Shown here: one piece after another, positions 15,781 through 24,912 of the stretch
How positions within the stretch are numbered: the first letter of the stretch is position 1
How the letters are laid out: every line of letters begins with the position of its first letter
Source: Candidatus Gastranaerophilales bacterium
GTDB taxonomy: Bacteria; Cyanobacteriota; Vampirovibrionia; Gastranaerophilales; Gastranaerophilaceae
Reading direction: 5' to 3'
Length of the DNA stretch: 40,932 nucleotides
Assembly: GCA_944324375.1 (NCBI GenBank)
Contig: CALUWB010000012.1
Span: 1-40,932 of the forward strand
Program-made: the position numbers and the translations under genes
Notes under the pieces: generated by a model
Database searches by the model: none
The model's input: only the letters and a program-made list of their open reading frames with translations
Told to the model about the DNA's origin: nothing

Positions 15781-17391
15781 ATGGGTGGATTGTTATCAAC
15801 AATAGGCTTATCATCATCAGCACTAGGAGTAAATCAAACAGCTATTAGTGTAGTTTCAAATAATATTGCGAATATGAATACTGAAGGCTATTCTAAGCAA
15901 AAAGTGAATCTAGGTGCATTATTTTTAGATTTACCTATAGGTAATAATGCAGCAAATCAAGCAAAAACAAATTGTGGAGTAGAAATAATCAATATTCAAA
16001 GATACACAACCACATTTATAGGTTCTTATTATCGAGATCAATTATCAGAACAATCATATTTAAACAAACAAGAAGAAGCAATAACAAACATAGCAAATAT
16101 GTTTGATGAATTAAAAGGACAAGGTTTAGATACTGCAATAGAAGATTTTTATGCAGCATTAGACAATTTAAACCAATATCCAACAGATATGAGTGCAAGA
16201 ATAAACTTTTTAGATGCAGCATCAACTTTAACAACATCAATGAATAAAACATCTGCCAATCTAACATATTTACAAACATTAAGTGTAGGAGATGGTGTAT
16301 CATTTGAATCTTTAGAGAACTCAGAAATATATACTTCAATAAAAGCAATAAATCAAGGACTTGAAGATTTAGCAAATGTTAATAATATGATACTTCGTTC
16401 ACAAACTGGTACATTAGAAAATAATAGTTTACTTGATAAACGTGACCAAATATTAAATGAATTATCAAAATATGCTAACTTTAAAACAGATATTTTAGAT
16501 AATGGTACAGTAAACTTATCTTTAGGTGGTACAAGATTAGTTGGAGGTACAAAGGTACTTGCAACCTTTGATGCACAAACAGCAACACAATACGATGAAT
16601 ACTGTCAGAGAAATGGTATCGATAATACTAATGAATCAAATGCTGTAATAATGTTAAAAAAAGATAACGGAACCATCCTACAAAATATAAATAATAGAAT
16701 GACATCAGGAAGCGTAGGAGGGATATTAAATTCATATTCAACAGAAGATGGAGTAAATGTTAATACAGTATTAAAAAATTTAGATACACTAGCACAAACA
16801 ATAGCAGATGTATTTAATGAGCTTCAAACAAGAGAAGGAGCATTTTATATAGATACAACTGGAGGAACACCTCAACTTTCAAATGCTAATTTAGAAAATT
16901 ATGAAATATTCGTAACTAATGATGGTACAACAGAGATAACAGCTGCAAATATAAGTATTAATGGATTATTAACAGCAGATGGTGGATATAATTTTATAGC
17001 AACTGCTTATTTTGAAAATTATGATCCACTTGATCCAGATTCTGTAGACTTAAATGCAGTAGGAAATGCTGATAACATTATTGCAATGATTAATACAAAA
17101 ACAGATAATACTTCAGCAGCATTTAATAATATCGGAAATATTTCATTAAGTGACTATTATAGTGGCATTATAGGTAAAGTTACCTCAGCTGTAACAGCCA
17201 AAACAAATGAATCAGATGCACAAGATGCAATAGTAACATCATTAGATACACAAACAAAAGAACAAACTGGAGTTGATTTAAACGAAGAATTAACCGATTT
17301 AGTTAAATTCCAAACAGCATATTCAGCTTCAGCTAGAGTATTTACTACTTGTAACACTCTATTAGATACACTTGTAAATTTAGGATTATAA
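15781..17391 (+). CDS. flgK: Hook-filament junction protein FlgK
   Basis: FlgK joins hook and filament. The 536-residue protein has the conserved N-terminus STIGLSSSALGVNQTAISVV and SNNIANMNTEGYSKQ. The FYAALDNLNQYPTDMSAR block is at about residue 123. The C-terminus is VDLNEELTDLVKFQTAYSAS, then ARVFTTCNTLLDTLVNLGL. The variable middle is where family members differ. It is the penultimate gene of the operon and is served by the FlgN-like chaperone just upstream. Confidence 0.95.
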   Translation: MGGLLSTIGLSSSALGVNQTAISVVSNNIANMNTEGYSKQKVNLGALFLDLPIGNNAANQAKTNCGVEIINIQRYTTTFIGSYYRDQLSEQSYLNKQEEAITNIANMFDELKGQGLDTAIEDFYAALDNLNQYPTDMSARINFLDAASTLTTSMNKTSANLTYLQTLSVGDGVSFESLENSEIYTSIKAINQGLEDLANVNNMILRSQTGTLENNSLLDKRDQILNELSKYANFKTDILDNGTVNLSLGGTRLVGGTKVLATFDAQTATQYDEYCQRNGIDNTNESNAVIMLKKDNGTILQNINNRMTSGSVGGILNSYSTEDGVNVNTVLKNLDTLAQTIADVFNELQTREGAFYIDTTGGTPQLSNANLENYEIFVTNDGTTEITAANISINGLLTADGGYNFIATAYFENYDPLDPDSVDLNAVGNADNIIAMINTKTDNTSAAFNNIGNISLSDYYSGIIGKVTSAVTAKTNESDAQDAIVTSLDTQTKEQTGVDLNEELTDLVKFQTAYSASARVFTTCNTLLDTLVNLGL

Positions 17392-17402
17392 AGGATAAAT
17401 AA

Positions 17403-18506
17403 ATGATTGGAAGAGTTTCATCATCAGCAATAAATTCAGCATTAGTAGGTCATATACAAAATAACTACCTTGACTATGCAAAATTAACAGAACAATTATC
17501 AACAGGTAAAAAAATTAATTCAATATTAGATGATACCCTACAATCCGTTAATATCATTAACTCAAACAGACAATTAGGTAAAATTGACTTATGGTCAGCG
17601 AATATTGGATCCTTAACAAATGAAATTACTCAATCTTCCGAAACCATAGATTTAATTATGGAAAAAGGTCAAAGAGCAAAAGATCTTGCAACTTCAGCTG
17701 CAAACGGAACATCAACAAAAGACAATCTTAAAGCAACTCTTTCTGAATTAGATAAAATAATTGAAAGTGTTGTAGATATGGCAAATACAAATTATAATGG
17801 CAGTTATATATATAGTGGAACAAATACCAAAACTCCACCATATAGTATTCAATATGGTATTGATGCTGATGGAAACCCGACTGATGAAATTATTGGAATA
17901 AAATATAACGGTACTGCTATTGATGGCGATTGGAAAAGACAATTAGAAATATCTGATGGAGTGTTTGAAACTGCAAATGTAACAGGAATGGAAGCATTTG
18001 GAGAATGTGATGTTGAGCCTGTTTATCAAGCAGATGGAGTAACTCCGGTATTGGATGCTGATGGTAATCCTACTTATACTGAAAATTCAAATAGTGGCAT
18101 AATGGGCGATTTAATAGACTTTCGAAATGCACTTTCAGATACAATAAAAAAACTGGAAGAACAAGAAAATTTACCAGATAATGCAACTCAAGCAGAAAAA
18201 GAGGCAATAGGAGCTGAAATAAAAGCTTGTTATGATTCTATTAATGGATTATTAGATGGTTTTGATGATTCTATTAGCAAAATGACAGTCGTTAATTCTG
18301 AATTTGGTACAGAAGTAAACAAACTAGAAATGTCAACAGAATCTCTTACAACAAGCAAAAATAATTTAAAAGAATACATTTCAGGAATACAAGACTTAGA
18401 TATAACAGAAGCTGTTAGTCAATGGTATTCTACTCAATATGCATATCAAGCAAGCATGCAAACAGCAACTTCAATTATGTCAATGTCTTTATTGAATTAT
18501 ATGTAA
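17403..18506 (+). CDS. flgL: Hook-filament junction protein FlgL
   Basis: This is the second hook-filament junction protein, of the flagellin fold. The 367-residue protein starts MIGRVSSSAINSALVGHIQN and has the flagellin-like LTEQLSTGKKINSILDD block. The motif NYNGSYIYSGTNTKTPPYSI is characteristic of FlgL. The C-terminal helix ends in QASMQTATSIMSMSLLNYM. A central insertion with Asp/Gly-rich repeats (ADGNPTDE, ADGVTPVLDADGNPTYTE) is surface-like. It is the last gene of the operon, followed by a strong terminator. Confidence 0.93.
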   Translation: MIGRVSSSAINSALVGHIQNNYLDYAKLTEQLSTGKKINSILDDTLQSVNIINSNRQLGKIDLWSANIGSLTNEITQSSETIDLIMEKGQRAKDLATSAANGTSTKDNLKATLSELDKIIESVVDMANTNYNGSYIYSGTNTKTPPYSIQYGIDADGNPTDEIIGIKYNGTAIDGDWKRQLEISDGVFETANVTGMEAFGECDVEPVYQADGVTPVLDADGNPTYTENSNSGIMGDLIDFRNALSDTIKKLEEQENLPDNATQAEKEAIGAEIKACYDSINGLLDGFDDSISKMTVVNSEFGTEVNKLEMSTESLTTSKNNLKEYISGIQDLDITEAVSQWYSTQYAYQASMQTATSIMSMSLLNYM

Positions 18507-18551
18507 TTTCTGGAAATAAAAGACTACAATAAATAATACTTACCATTTATT

Positions 18552-18576
18552 AAGGACAAAATTGTCCTTTTTTTTT
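18552..18576 (+). terminator. Terminator of the flagellar operon
   Basis: AAGGACA (18552-18558) pairs with TGTCCTT (18563-18569) around AAAT, followed by a run of nine T. It lies 46 bp after the flgL stop. Confidence 0.9.
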
Positions 18577-18709
18577 GGGGGTAAATTAGGAATAAAAATA
18601 ATAATTTAAATCATTAATTTTAGTTCTATTTATTAATACCAATAATATTGAATTTAATTGTAATTAATTAGTATTAAAATGTCAATATTAATTAAGAGGT
18701 ACTAATAAA

Positions 18710-18772
18710 ATGAATATAGTTAAACAAATTGCAAATAGAATTGTAGAATTAAGAAAAGCAAAAAGTAATTAA
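18710..18772 (+). pseudogene. 20-residue head of an XRE-type domain
   Basis: An ATG with an AAGAGGT ribosome site nine bases upstream opens a frame of 20 codons, MNIVKQIANRIVELRKAKSN, and then stops. This looks like the first helix of a Cro/CI-type domain ('I..rI.elRk.kg') with the rest missing. It could be a gene remnant or a genuine micropeptide. The 830-bp stretch around it has no full gene. Confidence 0.4.
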
Positions 18773-18802
18773 AATAATTTATGCTAATTTCTAAACAGAC
18801 AT

Positions 18803-18863
18803 AATGAGTAAGTACAATATTACTCATATATATTTTCCCCTCGGACTCACATCCGATTGGGGT
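18803..18863 (+). other. Hairpin pair ending in a terminator-like stem
   Basis: ATGAGTAA and TTACTCAT (18803-18826) form one hairpin. CCCCTCGGA and TCCGATTGGGG (about 18836-18860) form a second, GC-rich one followed by TTTT. The order hairpin-then-terminator would fit a small RNA or the 3' end of a transcript starting near 18690. No open reading frame covers it. Confidence 0.35.
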
Positions 18864-19019
18864 TTTCGAAAATTTTTGCAAAAAACAAATTTTGTTAAAA
18901 ATTTTTCTCTTTTCCCCATTGTAACAAATTATGTCGTTTTAAAGCTTTTAGGATTGAAAAAATATGATACATAGTAAATAATAATTATATACATTTACAG
19001 AGTAGACTTGGCTTAATTT

Positions 19020-19235
19020 TCAGATTAAATCAACAGTAGTTAATCCGCAAGATTACGGGCTCAAAACGTCCATCAGCTACATGTTCGTATTTAGTATGGG
19101 GAAGCAGTCAGTCACAGATGTTACCTATCAGCTGGACAGAAACTCTAACCATCGGTTATACCATTTCTACCGGCGAGGACGGGAGCGGAACTCTAAGACC
19201 CACAATTATTAAAGTATTCAGCTAGAAAGCTACCG
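19020..19235 (+). pseudogene. GC-richer island, possible broken phage-type gene
   Basis: This stretch of about 210 bp is clearly richer in G and C than its surroundings. One frame, open only after a TAG near 19037, reads TGSKRPSATCSYLVWGSSQ and then LPISWTETLTIGYTISTGED before stopping at 19227-19229. The WGS...LPISWT pattern resembles C-terminal domains of phage tail-fibre proteins. A second frame is also open for about 65 codons. No start codon or ribosome site goes with either. I read it as a decayed fragment of a transferred gene, but a structured RNA is not excluded. The rest of 18864-19340 is AT-rich with nothing recognisable. Confidence 0.3.
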
Positions 19236-19340
19236 TACAACGGCTGTCACTTGGGATATTTGGAGTACAAATATCAAAGGCTATATGCTTTTAAAACAGG
19301 TTTCAGCACTTTGCGGGGCTTTTTAGCATGTATACCTTTT

Positions 19341-20120
19341 TTATAATTTTATTTTTTCTCCATCTTCAGGAACTAATATTTTTTGAATATTATTTATCAT
19401 AATAAATTCTTTTAAATCTTTTCTAGTCACTGTTAGATGACTTACTGTATCCATATGACTTGCAATAACAGTAGTATCTGGATAAGTTTGAATAAACTCT
19501 TTTAAATCTTGTTTATTCATAATAAGTTTTTCACCATTTATTACAGATGCACCACACAAATTTAGAACTACAATGTTAGGTAAAAACTTATCCATTGTAT
19601 CCTTAACTTCATCACAATAAATTGTATCTCCTGCTACATATAAAGTTTTTTCATTACTATTTTTAAATATTACTCCCATCGCATCATATGGCATACCAAT
19701 TTTGTCACATATCGGTTTTATAATTTCTCTTTTACCATGTTGGCAAGATGTCTTATATAATGTAATATCTTTATACTTAAATCCATCATATGATAAAATT
19801 TTAACGTTATTAAATCCATTAGAAACTAAATAATGTTTATCAAATTCAGATTGAACAAATATTAATTTATCTTTATCAATAGCTTCTTCTGCATAAATAT
19901 CCCAATGGTCAGGATGAATATGAGTTAATATTACAGCATCAACATCAACAATTTCATTGATACTCATTGGTAATTCAACTCTTGGTTGCCTGATTTCAGG
20001 GTTTATTCCAGTATCAAACCCTGACATATAACCTTTTGGACCAAGCCAAGGATCTATTAAAAATTTAACATTATTATATTCTACAATTATTGTTGCATTT
20101 CTTATTTGAGTAATTTCCAT
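19341..20120 (-). CDS. MBL-fold metal-dependent hydrolase (UlaG-like)
   Basis: This is a metallo-beta-lactamase-fold enzyme. The 259-residue protein has the metal-binding motif THIHPDHWD (HxHxDH, about residues 66-74). NATIIVEYNNVKFLIDPWLG near the start and LYVAGDTIYCDE (metal-bridging Asp) are also typical, as is the final ASHMDTVSH. The arrangement is that of the UlaG-like/YtnP-type MBL group that acts on small molecules. The true substrate is unknown. The start has a perfect AAGGAGGT site. It is divergent from the HxlR regulator gene, which probably controls it through the shared promoter repeats. Confidence 0.88.
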   Translation of the reverse strand: MEITQIRNATIIVEYNNVKFLIDPWLGPKGYMSGFDTGINPEIRQPRVELPMSINEIVDVDAVILTHIHPDHWDIYAEEAIDKDKLIFVQSEFDKHYLVSNGFNNVKILSYDGFKYKDITLYKTSCQHGKREIIKPICDKIGMPYDAMGVIFKNSNEKTLYVAGDTIYCDEVKDTMDKFLPNIVVLNLCGASVINGEKLIMNKQDLKEFIQTYPDTTVIASHMDTVSHLTVTRKDLKEFIMINNIQKILVPEDGEKIKL

Positions 20121-20183
20121 TATGATTACCTCCTTAATAAAGTTATTACATTTTAAATGCTTATTTTTTTTTTATCAAGAATG

Positions 20184-20219
20184 TACTTTTTTGTATAATA
20201 CTTACTTTTTTGTATAATA
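20184..20219. promoter_or_regulatory. Tandem 17-bp operator-like repeat between MBL and HxlR genes
   Basis: TACTTTTTTGTATAATA occurs twice exactly (20184-20200 and 20203-20219), 19 bp apart. Each copy contains a TAC-N6-GTA half-palindrome and a TATAAT. The spacing of about two helical turns and the overlap with -10 elements suggest a repressor site for the HxlR protein. Confidence 0.65.
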
Positions 20220-20248
20220 GTATTAATAAAGTAACTTAAGGAGATTAT

Positions 20249-20623
20249 ATGGCAAAAGATACAAAAAAAGGATATCAATGTCCATTAGAAGCAACCATGA
20301 ATATTATTGGAGGGAAATATAAAGGAATTATTATAGGACATTTAATTAACAAAACTCTAAGATATAATGAGTTACAAAAATTAATTCCACAAGCAACCCC
20401 TAAAATGCTTATACAACAACTTAAAGAATTAGAAGCTAATGGAATTATTAACAGAAAACTTTACCCTGTAGTACCTCCTAAAACAGAATATTCTTTATCA
20501 AAAAGAGGAGAAACTTTAATACCTATAATAATAGAACTAAATAAATGGGGAATTAATTATTTAAAAGAAGAAGATATTCCTTGCAAATATATTGATGAAA
20601 TCAATAAAAATAAGAATGACTGA
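20249..20623 (+). CDS. HxlR-family winged-helix regulator
   Basis: This is a DNA-binding regulator of the HxlR family. The 124-residue protein has the hallmark N-terminal CPLEATMNIIGGKYKGIIIG. The winged helix follows with LRYNELQKLIPQATPKMLIQ and the wing IINRKLYPVVPPKTEYSLS. The conserved Cys (residue 11) is the one used for thiol or electrophile sensing in YodB/HypR-type members, so redox sensing is possible here. A second Cys is near the C-terminus (IPCKYID). It has a clear AAGGAG site and lies divergent from the MBL hydrolase. Confidence 0.92.
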   Translation: MAKDTKKGYQCPLEATMNIIGGKYKGIIIGHLINKTLRYNELQKLIPQATPKMLIQQLKELEANGIINRKLYPVVPPKTEYSLSKRGETLIPIIIELNKWGINYLKEEDIPCKYIDEINKNKND

Positions 20624-20649
20624 ATTTTAACTTAATAAGTTATTTACCC

Positions 20650-22746
20650 TTATGCTTCAGGTTCTTTTAAAACATTTTCCCAATGTTTCATACTATCAAT
20701 TATAGGATCAGCTTCAGAATAAGCATCATCTCTTGTTTTAATATTCTTAGCAACTTCCATGCCAGCTTTTGCGCTAACAGCTAATCTAATTAATTCTGGC
20801 ATATTCATTACAGGTTCTTTTTCAGAAACAAGATTTTTATGATATCTATCTTCATAATCCTCAGTTAATCTTGGTCTCCAAGTATCAGGACTATTATCTC
20901 TAGGATTATATGTTTTATCAATAGCAAACCAGTCTGAGAAAGTTAATTGAATATTTTGAGTTCCACGCATTAATTCTGTATATTTTGCTTTCAATCTTGT
21001 TCTTGGATTCTTTCTAATATTATCAATAAATCTTTCTCTTTCATTAGATTTTTCAGGATCAGAACAAAGATAACCACCTAAATATTCTGGCAACCAACCT
21101 GTACTTCCAGGATCATTAGGATCATCAATCCATTTTTGATTCAAATATTGAGCAGTTGGAAGGTTGTCGTGAGAACCAATTAAACTCCAATCAGGTTTAG
21201 GTACTGTTTTTTCCCAAATTTCATCACCTTTATTATTTTTTCTAATTTCACCATCTTTATTTCTTACAGGAGCCCAATCAAAACACATATCTTGAGTCCT
21301 TACACCTGTTGTAGTAATAATTCCTGGCAACTTTTCTTCATGTTCAAAAACCCATTTAAAAGTATTTGATTGTTCTCCAAGATTTTCCCAAACAGCTTCT
21401 TTAGGATTAATCCCATTTTCTTCAAGTGCAGGAATAATAATATTATGTAAAACTTTTCTATAATTTCCATTAGGATCAACTTCTTTTATATTTGAGAGAT
21501 TTCCTCCCCATAATTGACTTCTATCTGCAACATTATATGTTTTTCCTTGATTAAAATCTACAACCATACGAACAGTATCTGCTTTATAGACATAAGGGTC
21601 AACCAATCCCATAACATTATCAACTCTTATATTTTCAACATTTTCAGTTGCACGTTTAACTTTTTTATAAAGAAGTTGCCCAGATAGACCTAAAGAACCA
21701 TCTTCATTAAATAATTTTTTAGGATCAGGAAGTGGATTATTCCAAATTTGAGGAGAATTACAAGGGCCACCAAATTCAGCACCTATTTTCCAACCTGAAG
21801 CAAAAGCATCTTCATTTGCCCATTCATCAGCATAAGAGAAACCAACAAGTAAATCACCAATATATTTAATTCCATCTTTTTCACGTTCAGCTTTGTCTTC
21901 TTTTTCTTGTTTATCAACAATAAATTGAGCAAATTTATATTCATTAATCTCTTTTTCTGAACGATCTGTTATTATATCATATCTTTCAGATGCATCTGCA
22001 TTTCCTTGATTTCTAAGACTAATTAAATGCTTATCAACAGGATTATCCCATTTGTGGAAATTATCTGTTTCATGAATATCAGATAACACATGAAATACTG
22101 CATAATTATCCAACCAATCATCATTATCTTTTTTGAAATTATTAAATTCAGCATTTAACTTTTTAGCTTTAATATCACCATTGTCTAATTTAGTTTGAAA
22201 ATTTTCATAAGCCTTACTCATTAAAATACGATTAACTTCTTTAGCTTCATCAAAATCAGACATTTCATAAGATTTGCCTGATTTTTCTGGTTTAATATTA
22301 ATCTCTTGAATATCTTTTTCTGAAATTATATTAGCATATCTATCAGTTGTTAATTCACCATAATTTATAAAAATAGGATTTTTAGCACATATAGATGCAC
22401 GATATGGAGAATTGTCCCCTTTACAAAGTTCACCATTAGGACCTAATTGAATGCAATTAAAGCCATGCATTTTAGCCATTTTATTGAATTTTCTTTGATT
22501 ATAAGGTGAACCAACATAATGATTTCTTGAAATAAGTTCTTTAGTATAAAAATTCTTTGCTCCATCTTTAGAATCTGGATAAACAGAACCATGTATAATT
22601 AGAGCACGATTTTTAATACCCAAATAATCAAAAGCCTTATTTATATCAGCTTCCATTTTAGGTTTTTCTTCCTCTTTAAGCTTACGCTTAAAATTAACAT
22701 TTGAAGAACACACACGATTTTGATAACTAAAAATTCCTAATTCCAT
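20650..22746 (-). CDS. malQ: Divergent GH77 4-alpha-glucanotransferase
   Basis: This is a probable amylomaltase (disproportionating enzyme) acting on alpha-1,4-glucans. The 698-residue protein shows the GH77 landmarks in order. GPNGELCKGDNSPYRA is at about 102-117 and IGDLLVGFSYADEWA at 296-310. IRVDNVMGLVDP carries the likely nucleophile Asp376. WENLGEQSN has the acid/base candidate Glu454. GSHDNLPT has Asp527. Standard MalQ reads D-H-F-R-G and A-E-D-L-G at the second and third of these, so the protein is a divergent branch. An unusual N-terminal extension contains the motif NVNFK (16-20), shared with the GNAT-like protein at 32370. It is transcribed alone, divergent from ispH. Confidence 0.8.
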   Translation of the reverse strand: MELGIFSYQNRVCSSNVNFKRKLKEEEKPKMEADINKAFDYLGIKNRALIIHGSVYPDSKDGAKNFYTKELISRNHYVGSPYNQRKFNKMAKMHGFNCIQLGPNGELCKGDNSPYRASICAKNPIFINYGELTTDRYANIISEKDIQEINIKPEKSGKSYEMSDFDEAKEVNRILMSKAYENFQTKLDNGDIKAKKLNAEFNNFKKDNDDWLDNYAVFHVLSDIHETDNFHKWDNPVDKHLISLRNQGNADASERYDIITDRSEKEINEYKFAQFIVDKQEKEDKAEREKDGIKYIGDLLVGFSYADEWANEDAFASGWKIGAEFGGPCNSPQIWNNPLPDPKKLFNEDGSLGLSGQLLYKKVKRATENVENIRVDNVMGLVDPYVYKADTVRMVVDFNQGKTYNVADRSQLWGGNLSNIKEVDPNGNYRKVLHNIIIPALEENGINPKEAVWENLGEQSNTFKWVFEHEEKLPGIITTTGVRTQDMCFDWAPVRNKDGEIRKNNKGDEIWEKTVPKPDWSLIGSHDNLPTAQYLNQKWIDDPNDPGSTGWLPEYLGGYLCSDPEKSNERERFIDNIRKNPRTRLKAKYTELMRGTQNIQLTFSDWFAIDKTYNPRDNSPDTWRPRLTEDYEDRYHKNLVSEKEPVMNMPELIRLAVSAKAGMEVAKNIKTRDDAYSEADPIIDSMKHWENVLKEPEA

Positions 22747-22925
22747 ATTATAACAATACTAATACATATATTTTTTTGCTATTTTATGAAGTTTTTTTAC
22801 AAAAGTATTAAATAATTATAAAATAAAATATAGAATAAACCTCTTGATTTGGGATAATGTTTAATGTTAAATATAATTACTGAGAAAATTATTTCTCTAG
22901 TCTTTAAGAAAGTAGATTCAATTTA

Positions 22926-23798
22926 TTGAATAGTCGAAATATAAAATTAGCTAAATTTGCAGGGTTCTGTTACGGAGTAAAACGAGCAGTAGAAACTGTT
23001 AAGAAGTTAAAAGCAGATAACCCAAATAAAAATATTTGTATTTTAGGAGAACTTATTCACAATACACAAGTTATCCAAGAACTTGATGCTATGGGGATAA
23101 AAACTATTGATGAACTTCCAGAAAAAGGAGAAGGAATTTGTGTAATAAGAAGCCATGGAGCATCTCCTAAAGTATTTGAAGATGTAAAAAATGTGGGATT
23201 TGAAATAGTTGATTTAACTTGTTTGGACGTTAAAAAAGTTCAACAACAAGCAATAGAACTTGCAAAAGATGGATATTTTCTAATAATTGTAGGGAAATCC
23301 GAACACCCAGAAGTTGTTGCAATCAAAGCTAATGCAGAACTTTGGAGTGATAATGTAGTTGTTGCAAGTAGCCCTGAGCAATTAGAAGAATATAAAGAAA
23401 GTATCAAAAAACACAAAAAAGTTGGAGTTGTTGTTCAAACAACCCAAAGAGTAGATAATTTAAAATCAATAGTTGATTATCTTTTACCTATATCAAAAGA
23501 ATTGCATATTGCAAATACAATCTGCTCAAGTACATCAATGCGCCAAAAAGAAGCAAAAGAACTTGCTCAAGAAAGTGATTTAATGATTGTTGTAGGTTCA
23601 AAGAAAAGTGCAAATACAACTCACTTAGCAGAGATTTTGAAAGATATATGCAAAACAATTCACATTGAAAAAGATACTGAACTAAATGATTATAAGGAAC
23701 TGATTGAAAACGCAAAAGAAATAGCAATCACTGCAGGAGCATCAACTCCTCAATCAGTTATAGAAAAAGTTGTAAACCAAATAAAAGGAGGAATATAA
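22926..23798 (+). CDS. ispH: 4-hydroxy-3-methylbut-2-enyl diphosphate reductase
   Basis: IspH is the last enzyme of the MEP pathway, an Fe-S protein that makes IPP and DMAPP. The 290-residue protein has AKFAGFCYGVKRAVETV with the first cluster Cys. CVIRSHGASP follows, then the second Cys in VDLTCLDVKKVQ and the third in NTICSSTSMRQKEA. SKKSANTTHLAEI and TAGASTPQSVIE also match. The start is TTG at 22926, because a stop codon lies seven codons upstream and no ATG is available before the conserved region. The ribosome site is weak. It directly precedes rpsA, as in many Firmicutes and other bacteria. Confidence 0.95.
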   Translation: MNSRNIKLAKFAGFCYGVKRAVETVKKLKADNPNKNICILGELIHNTQVIQELDAMGIKTIDELPEKGEGICVIRSHGASPKVFEDVKNVGFEIVDLTCLDVKKVQQQAIELAKDGYFLIIVGKSEHPEVVAIKANAELWSDNVVVASSPEQLEEYKESIKKHKKVGVVVQTTQRVDNLKSIVDYLLPISKELHIANTICSSTSMRQKEAKELAQESDLMIVVGSKKSANTTHLAEILKDICKTIHIEKDTELNDYKELIENAKEIAITAGASTPQSVIEKVVNQIKGGI

Positions 23799-23799
23799 A

Positions 23800-24861
23800 A
23801 TGACAGCAACATTAGAAAGAACGTTAGATGAATTTGAAACTTTATTAGAAGAATCATTTTCAAAATCTTACGCAGTAGCAGATATCGTAGAAGGTACTGT
23901 TATAAAAAAAGAATCAGAAGGATATTTAGTAAGTGTTAAAGGTGCAAAAATGGAAGCATTTTTATCAAATAAAGAACTATCTTCTGAAGAACCAACATTA
24001 GAAGTTGGCGATATTAAAGAATTCTATGTATTAAAAGAAGAAAACGATGAAGATGCAATGTTATTATCATTAAAGAGAATTGCATTTGCTCAAGCTTGGG
24101 CTCAATTAAACGATGCAAAAATCCAAGGTGATACAATCCTTGCAAAAGTTGTTTCAACTGTTAAAGGTGGGGTATTAGTAGACGTTGCAGACCTTAAAGG
24201 ATTCATTCCATCTTCTCAATTAAGAACAGGTACTCCATTTGATGGTTTAATTGACCAAAAAATCGAAGTTAAAGTTCTTGAAGCAGATCCTAAGAAAAAC
24301 AAACTTATCTTATCACAACGTCAAGCAGTTGCTGAACAAAGAGATCAAGTTGTTGATAACGTTTTAGCTTCATTAGAAGAAGAATCAATTGTTAAAGGTA
24401 CTGTTGTAAGAATAACTGATTTTGGTGCATTCGTTGACATCAACGGCATTGATGGTTTATTACCAATCTCAGAAATTTCTTGGCAAAGAATTAAACATCC
24501 TTCAGATGTTATTACTTTAGGCGACGAAATCGAAGTTAAAATCATTAAAATCGATACAGAATTAAAGAGAATTTCTTTAAGCTTAAAGAGAATGGGTGAA
24601 AATCCTTGGCAACAAATCGAAGGTCAATTCGAAGAAGGTCAAGTAGTTAAAGGAACTGTTAATAAAATCACTACATTTGGCGCATTCATCAACATATTCC
24701 CAGGTGTTGAAGCTTTATTACCAGTATCTGAAATGAGCAATGAAAATGTTAATCCATTCAACATGTTCAAAGTTGGTGATGAAATCGAAGTTCTTATCAA
24801 GAGATTCACACCAAAAGAACACAGAATTGCTCTTAGCACAAAAGATATTCCTAACGCATAG
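23800..24861 (+). CDS. rpsA: 30S ribosomal protein S1 (four S1 repeats)
   Basis: This is an RNA-binding S1 protein that brings mRNA to the 30S subunit. The 353-residue protein has four S1 domains. The first two are divergent. The third (IVKGTVVRITDFGAFVDING) and fourth (VVKGTVNKITTFGAFINIFP) are canonical. Four repeats rather than six is the shorter form found outside Proteobacteria. It starts one base after the ispH stop, with GGAGGA inside the ispH end. Codon use is strongly biased, fitting high expression. A strong terminator follows. Confidence 0.92.
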   Translation: MTATLERTLDEFETLLEESFSKSYAVADIVEGTVIKKESEGYLVSVKGAKMEAFLSNKELSSEEPTLEVGDIKEFYVLKEENDEDAMLLSLKRIAFAQAWAQLNDAKIQGDTILAKVVSTVKGGVLVDVADLKGFIPSSQLRTGTPFDGLIDQKIEVKVLEADPKKNKLILSQRQAVAEQRDQVVDNVLASLEEESIVKGTVVRITDFGAFVDINGIDGLLPISEISWQRIKHPSDVITLGDEIEVKIIKIDTELKRISLSLKRMGENPWQQIEGQFEEGQVVKGTVNKITTFGAFINIFPGVEALLPVSEMSNENVNPFNMFKVGDEIEVLIKRFTPKEHRIALSTKDIPNA

Positions 24862-24875
24862 GATTATTTAAACAT

Positions 24876-24912
24876 AAAAAATAACCATTCTTATAATAAG
24901 AATGGTTATTTT
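24876..24912. terminator. Bidirectional terminator between rpsA and the 24912 gene
   Basis: AAAAATAACCATTCTTA pairs with TAAGAATGGTTATTTTT in a long perfect stem around a three-base loop, with T-rich DNA on the right. It ends the ispH-rpsA message and, read leftward, that of the gene at 24912-25163. Confidence 0.92.

Noticed and set aside
19020-19235. Template or variable repeat of a diversity-generating retroelement
   Set aside because: No reverse transcriptase gene is in the window and no second copy of the sequence was noticed.
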